A DNA stretch of 64,000 nt, taken from NCBI GenBank assembly GCA_008694505.1, contig VZDJ01000010.1, positions 1,707,521-1,771,520 on the forward strand, given 5' to 3'. The position numbers and the translations under genes are program-made. This DNA comes from Cyanoderma ruficeps. Taxonomy: Eukaryota > Chordata > Aves > Passeriformes > Timaliidae. Positions 59,301 through 64,000 of this stretch are shown here, piece after piece. The notes beneath the pieces were generated by a model. It did no database searches. It was not told where the DNA came from and was given only the letters and a program-made list of their open reading frames with translations. Numbering within the stretch: the first letter of the stretch is position 1; the number at the start of each line of letters is the position of its first letter.

Positions 59301-62300
59301 AAACAATGGAAGGTTAGACTAATTTAGAGGAAACTCTGAGATTTTAAACTAAATGGTTATTCCTTGATTATGGCAGAAATCCAGGGTTCTATATCTGCTG
59401 TTCTTTTTAAGTCAATACCCACATGGGGAAATAAACAGCCACTTTTATAAAAAAATGGCAATAATCTGATTTTGCTCTGCCCTTTTACATTGATGTATTG
59501 ACCCTTGCATGTGACTAGAAGCCTGTGACTAGAGGGGTACCTGTATTTGGTTATGTGATAGATGTAACACTAGTTATTTGACAAAAGAAGGATATGCAAA
59601 TTGTTGGGAGCAAAACCAACAGAGGGTGAACGTGCAGGACATGCTGTGAAAGAAGGCATTAAGGGGAGAACCACAGTCTGGACAAACTGGCTGGATTCAG
59701 TGCCAAAGTTCACTGCTCTGCTATTGTTTTTTGAGCTGTAGTTTCCTTTTTGAAATCAGTAAATTCAAGTGCAATTATTTATCTTTTAACTTTTTTCTAA
59801 ATTTAGATAAACTTATCTTTTCATATATTAAAAAAATAAATAAAAGGGAAAACTTTTGGGGCATTTTCATCTTTTTATTTCCTATCCTCTGCTTCTTTTA
59901 CTTCCATGATTTTGTGAGTCTCCTTCACTTTTTAAAATACCTCAGTATAAAAAACATTATAATTTTTCAACTCAGAATATAATCCCAGGCCACTCTAGGC
60001 ACAAAAACAGTGCACAGTCATTCAACAATTAGGGTGACATTAAAGTGTTATGGTGGTTCCTCAAGCACAGTACAAGCATACTCAAGGCTAGGAAAAGTCA
60101 CATCTCTGTGCCACTGTTTCAGGCTATCTTCAGACTCAAGTGGGGATCACTTCCAACAAAGGAGGAATTGCCTCTGCAGTCAAAAGGGCTGGAGGTTGTT
60201 AGTAAGTGGGAAAGCTGGAAAAGCCTTTGAAACATACGATGTAAGTTAGCTGCTGCATAGGCATAAATAACAGTACTCTGGGGTATCAATACTTTTATGG
60301 AAGATAGTGAATTCGGCGGAGTTCTTCATTCATACTGAAGCCTCTGGAGCCCAGACTAACATTTTTCTTATTGTTATGACACTTACACCATTTACAGTAG
60401 AGGTAGGAAGCAATTAGGTGGATTTTAAAAGAATGCAAACGCACAATTAATGATGTGCATATAGCTATGATGGGAACTTACAACTTCTGTGATTAACAAA
60501 TATTTTCTAAGCCTGAAGAAATTTTCAACAAGCTGATCTCATTCAAACTAAATTAAGCAATCCTCAAAACAAGGCTCCCAGCTGGATATGGGCATGGTTT
60601 AAGAACCAAACTGGAAGATTGAGGGAAAATTGAAATGTGCAACAAATGCTGGTTTATAATAACGATTCAAGTTGTTAGAAGAGATTGATCTGCTGCAGAG
60701 AAGACAACTGTAGGTGTAGACACTCAGGGGTAAGATCCCCATATCCATCAGATTTATAGAAGGATGGAGAAAACTTTGTTCATGTTTTATTAGACACTAT
60801 GCCTCACTTGTATGTAGTAGACGTATACCAAGTTATAACATTCTCAGTGAACTGGTCTGTACAACTGTTTCAAAAGAAAATAAAACCATGCAAAGCCATT
60901 GATACTGAAAAGCTCAGGACCACTCCCTAAAAAAAGATACTTGTAATCAGAGGAATGAACATGTAAAAGAAAAACTGGAAAAGCCAGAGAACAGATCTGT
61001 TTGATTACAGAAAAAAAGTGAAGAAAAAATGAATCTGACCTATTTCCCTAAGAGTTGCCTGAATAAGAAGGACCTGCAGTGGTATAGAACTCATATTCTC
61101 CTGTATTCTATTACAGATGTTCATAAAGAAAGAAACAAGCTATCCTGCTCCCCCAAACACTTCCATCTATCAAGATGATTTTCCAACTATTCAATCCCCT
61201 GAAATATGACAAATTCAGACATTGAAGAGGGACTGGTATGTAAAATTTTGGAGAGGCAAAGATCAAGTCCTGCAATACCATAGTACTACATATGTGAGCC
61301 TAAACTAACTCCAAGATTAGTAAGTACAGATTTTCAGGCCCAAACTCTCTTTAGTCTGTTAAGCTTTCTTCTGGGAAAACATGTATGCTTGAGCTCAAAC
61401 AGAAATGAAGCTTGTACCGCACTCAGCACAAAGGAATCATTGGCCATGATTCACTGGTAAATTAAGAAACACCCCAGAAACAGCAAGAAGTAATTGTAAA
61501 ATATGAATACATATTCATTACAAACATGTTCTGAGTCTAAATATTCTAAAATTTCCTAGCTGTACACTCTATTTTTTAAACCTGATTTCTGTGTCCTGTG
61601 GAATGTCTGGGTTGGCAGACTTTTATTTTTACCCAGTCAGTATTTGCAGCTGATAGGCTGCTGTGAAAGGCTGTGGGGATACTGTGCCCACTAGTTCCAT
61701 CAGACACGATTCTGGCCTGTAGCCTTGGAGAATTCCACGTTCAGCACTCATCAGATTGGTGAGTACCAGCAGATGAAACCTTGTTTCATCAAATCCTTTC
61801 CCAGGCATTGCCTGGGGTGCAGCCACAGCTGCTTGAAAGCACTACTGTTACATGCTCTGCTGCAGGACAATACTGTAAAACACATTTCCCACAGCCCTGC
61901 GTCAAGTCTGCCCAGGACTTGAAGGAAGATGGTGGGAAAGCCATTGCTTGCACTCCCATGGTAATTTTGGGAAGGGTGGGTCAGTCAAGCTTTATTGCAC
62001 CCTCCCAAAGTAGATCTTGGCTTTGCTACCCTCAGCTTGATATTATGTAAAGCACAGTTATTACAAGACTGAATTTGGAAAAAGAAGAACCATTATTATT
62101 CTGACTGTCATGATATGCAAGCCTTCACACTAAAGGTCTATTATTTAGTCTCACAGGAGGTATTTTTTTGCCACCAGTTAAGTGTAAGCAGAGAAATAAG
62201 AAAACCCAAAGAGTTTTAGAATGCCCAAGATGAAAAAATTAGTTTGATGGAGGAAACTGGATCATTTGGATTTTTTTCCTGTTTTGTTAAGCTTCAAAGA

Positions 62301-62990
62301 AGGATGGCCCTGTACTTTACTAAAGACATGTTACAATGTAGGCAGAGCCCTCAATTTTCAATACTATTGGGTTTGTGGTAGCTCCTCATCCTGCACTGCT
62401 CTGTCTGCTAGCACTGATGATTCATTTAGATGGATTTTTCCAAAGAAAAGAGCTATGTGCAATCAAACAGACCCCTGTAAATTTTGTGTCCAGTGAAAAT
62501 ATGGAATTGCATTAAGGTCCTCTACCTTGCACACAGACTTAAAAGTAAATATTTTCATTTTACTTGGAATAAATGTATTTTAAGTTGTTTGACTTTAAAA
62601 CAAAATAAATTTACCATTCTCTAAAAGAAAAGATACCATTTTGCCTTCCCAGTTACATTTCTGGTAAGTATAATTTTATTGACTGAACAGAGGCATTGCA
62701 GTATCATGGCCAGAGTTCATGCAGTGGTCTACTCAGAGAGAGAGAGAGAGACTACATCATTCTCCTTTCAATATGTCTTCTTCATTTCTTCTCCTGGGAA
62801 CACTTTTTGCTGGATGCCTTTGGCTTAATTTCTAGCCATGTGCTTCAAAGATGGAAAAGTCTATGGAGGTTGGTCACGAACAACCAGTTATCCCAGCATG
62901 TTTTTAGAGAAGAACTGTTGCTAGTTGAAGACATGTGGGTGTGAGTAAACTGCGCTGGCTTCAAACTGATCCTCCTGGGTGCTGGTTTGG
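56391..62990. other. Intergenic, AT-rich, no gene recognised
   Basis: A (TTTTG)n run lies at about 57738-57765, and an inverted repeat at 58876-58910. 61600-62050 is of higher complexity but unrecognised. Confidence 0.6.
58876..58910. repeat. Inverted repeat, 12-bp perfect arms, 11-nt loop
   Basis: TCCTACTGTTCA (58876-58887) pairs exactly with TGAACAGTAGGA (58899-58910). Confidence 0.9.
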
Positions 62991-63463
62991 TGTTGTGGTG
63001 TGCATTTTGGGTTTTCTAAAGTTCTGTATGTTTTATGTTTATAATGGTTTGTTCCTACACCCCCAAACCCCCGATGGTGTTTCCCTGGTGATAGACCTTG
63101 TCAATCACCTTGTAAGATCTGGAAGATTCTGGGGAAAAAGCCCTAGGATTTGGCAAGGTACCCTGGTACCACCTTCTTTCATTGCTAAGTTTCTCTGCTC
63201 TGGATCACACCCCCCCTCCCCTTGGATTGGTTCTAAGTTCTCCCCTCCTCAGGGTCACCCCCTGTACTTAAGGTGAGGACAGAGGGGCTGCCGGGCATTC
63301 TCGGGGGCTCTCTCCATCTGTGCTCTGTCCATCTGCACATGGAGGTAACTGGGTGGAATAATGCCAGGTGAAACCCAAGCAGAGTCCACTCTTTTTTTCA
63401 CGCCGTCGACCACGCTTCAGCCTGAGGTTCAGACCCACCAAACCTTCCTTATATAACTGTCAG
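62991..63463 (+). mobile_element. Probable solitary ERV LTR, plus orientation
   Basis: The block begins TGTTGTGGTG. It has a TATA-like TACTTAAGG (63266-63274), a GGAATAATGCC polyadenylation-like region (about 63355), a GC-rich U5-like tail with CACGCCGTCGACCACGC, and a possible CA end near 63463. The text resembles a songbird LTR type I recall, without a family name. No primer-binding site or retroviral gene adjoins it, and no target duplication was found. Confidence 0.5.
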
Positions 63464-63900
63464 AGAGTTAGCCAGCCGGTGAAACAGCTCCAGGACACAG
63501 TTACAGTTTGGAGAGGGGATTCACTCGCTTTCCAGACACGGTTCTTTGCAGGAAACAAGGAGCGGTCCCAGCCCGCTGTCCCAGAGGGGACCCAGGGAAA
63601 GCAGCGACTCCTGGGGAGCAGCCCAGAGCACGGGAAGGGCAGGGGGAGCGGAGGGGCCGCGGGAGGGCAGTGCCCGGGGCCCTTGGCAGCGTGTCTGTCC
63701 CTCTGTCCGTCTGCCGCCAGGTGTCTCTGCCCGGTGCCGGGCAGCGGCCGCCGCTGGACAGCGAAGGACACCGGGCTGAGCGCCCGTCTGCGCCCGCAGG
63801 GCTCAGCCCAGCTCGATTTAGCTCCGTTCGAAACCCCTGCTCTCCAGAAATGGCTTCCATTTCACCAGTCTCTGTGTGAGCAGAAGTGGGTTAAAGTTTA
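63464..63900. other. GC-rich segment, no gene recognised
   Basis: GC- and CpG-rich from about 63540 to 63830. Overlapping open frames on both strands (up to 177 codons) are compositional. It may be a small CpG island or a continuation of the LTR-related sequence. Confidence 0.4.
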
Positions 63901-63969
63901 GGGAGCAGGAACAGTGGTCCAGAAGATTCTCCAAAGCCCAAAGAGTGTCGACGACTTGTTAAAATGACT

Positions 63970-63972
<3 letters not shown>

Positions 63973-64000
<28 letters not shown>
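63973..64000. repeat. Poly-T run at the window edge
   Basis: 28 consecutive T, cut by the window end. Confidence 0.95.

Overview
This is vertebrate chromosomal DNA, almost certainly avian. The evidence is an ISL1 gene whose predicted protein matches the amniote protein as I remember it wherever it can be read, degraded CR1 LINE copies (the dominant avian retroposon), and two solitary retroviral LTR-like blocks of types I associate with songbird genomes. I see no bacterial-type genes, operons or CRISPR arrays. ISL1 is the only protein-coding gene I can support; the rest reads as a gene-poor regulatory landscape.

Layout. 1-15.9 kb is AT-rich intergenic DNA with one solitary ERV LTR (about 2720-3734). 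16.0-21.7 kb is a chain of CpG islands, with an assembly gap at 18461-18612 and a degenerate GC-rich minisatellite at 19.2-19.4 kb, leading to the ISL1 promoter. ISL1 lies on the plus strand in six coding exons: 21901-21928, 22820-23009, 25808-26067, about 27986-28187, 29641-29808 and 32054-32170. Its 3'UTR runs to about 33.4 kb. 34.6-37.7 kb holds more gene-less CpG islands just downstream. 37.7-64 kb is AT-rich intergenic DNA with a roughly 3.1 kb dead CR1 element (46.8-49.9 kb, minus), a second CR1 piece (55.8-56.4 kb, minus), a CR1 3' tip (about 43.0 kb, plus) and an LTR-like block near 63.0-63.5 kb.

ISL1 encodes a LIM-homeodomain transcription factor of 349 residues: two zinc-binding LIM domains (exons 2-3), a homeodomain (exon 4) and a C-terminal LHX3-binding region (exon 5). 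Exon phases close perfectly except at exon 4. There a single N at 27985, after a C-rich run, replaces the end of intron 3 and about 86 coding bases (residues 160-188, including the N-terminal arm of the homeodomain). This is best read as a mis-sized assembly gap, not a real mutation.

The most notable points are a non-canonical GC-AG first intron, a preserved alternative acceptor for the ISL1-beta isoform, a CRE-centred palindrome between two CCAAT boxes in the promoter, gene-less CpG islands on both sides of the gene, and a perfect 43-bp palindrome at 46576-46618. I found no convincing undescribed multi-gene system.
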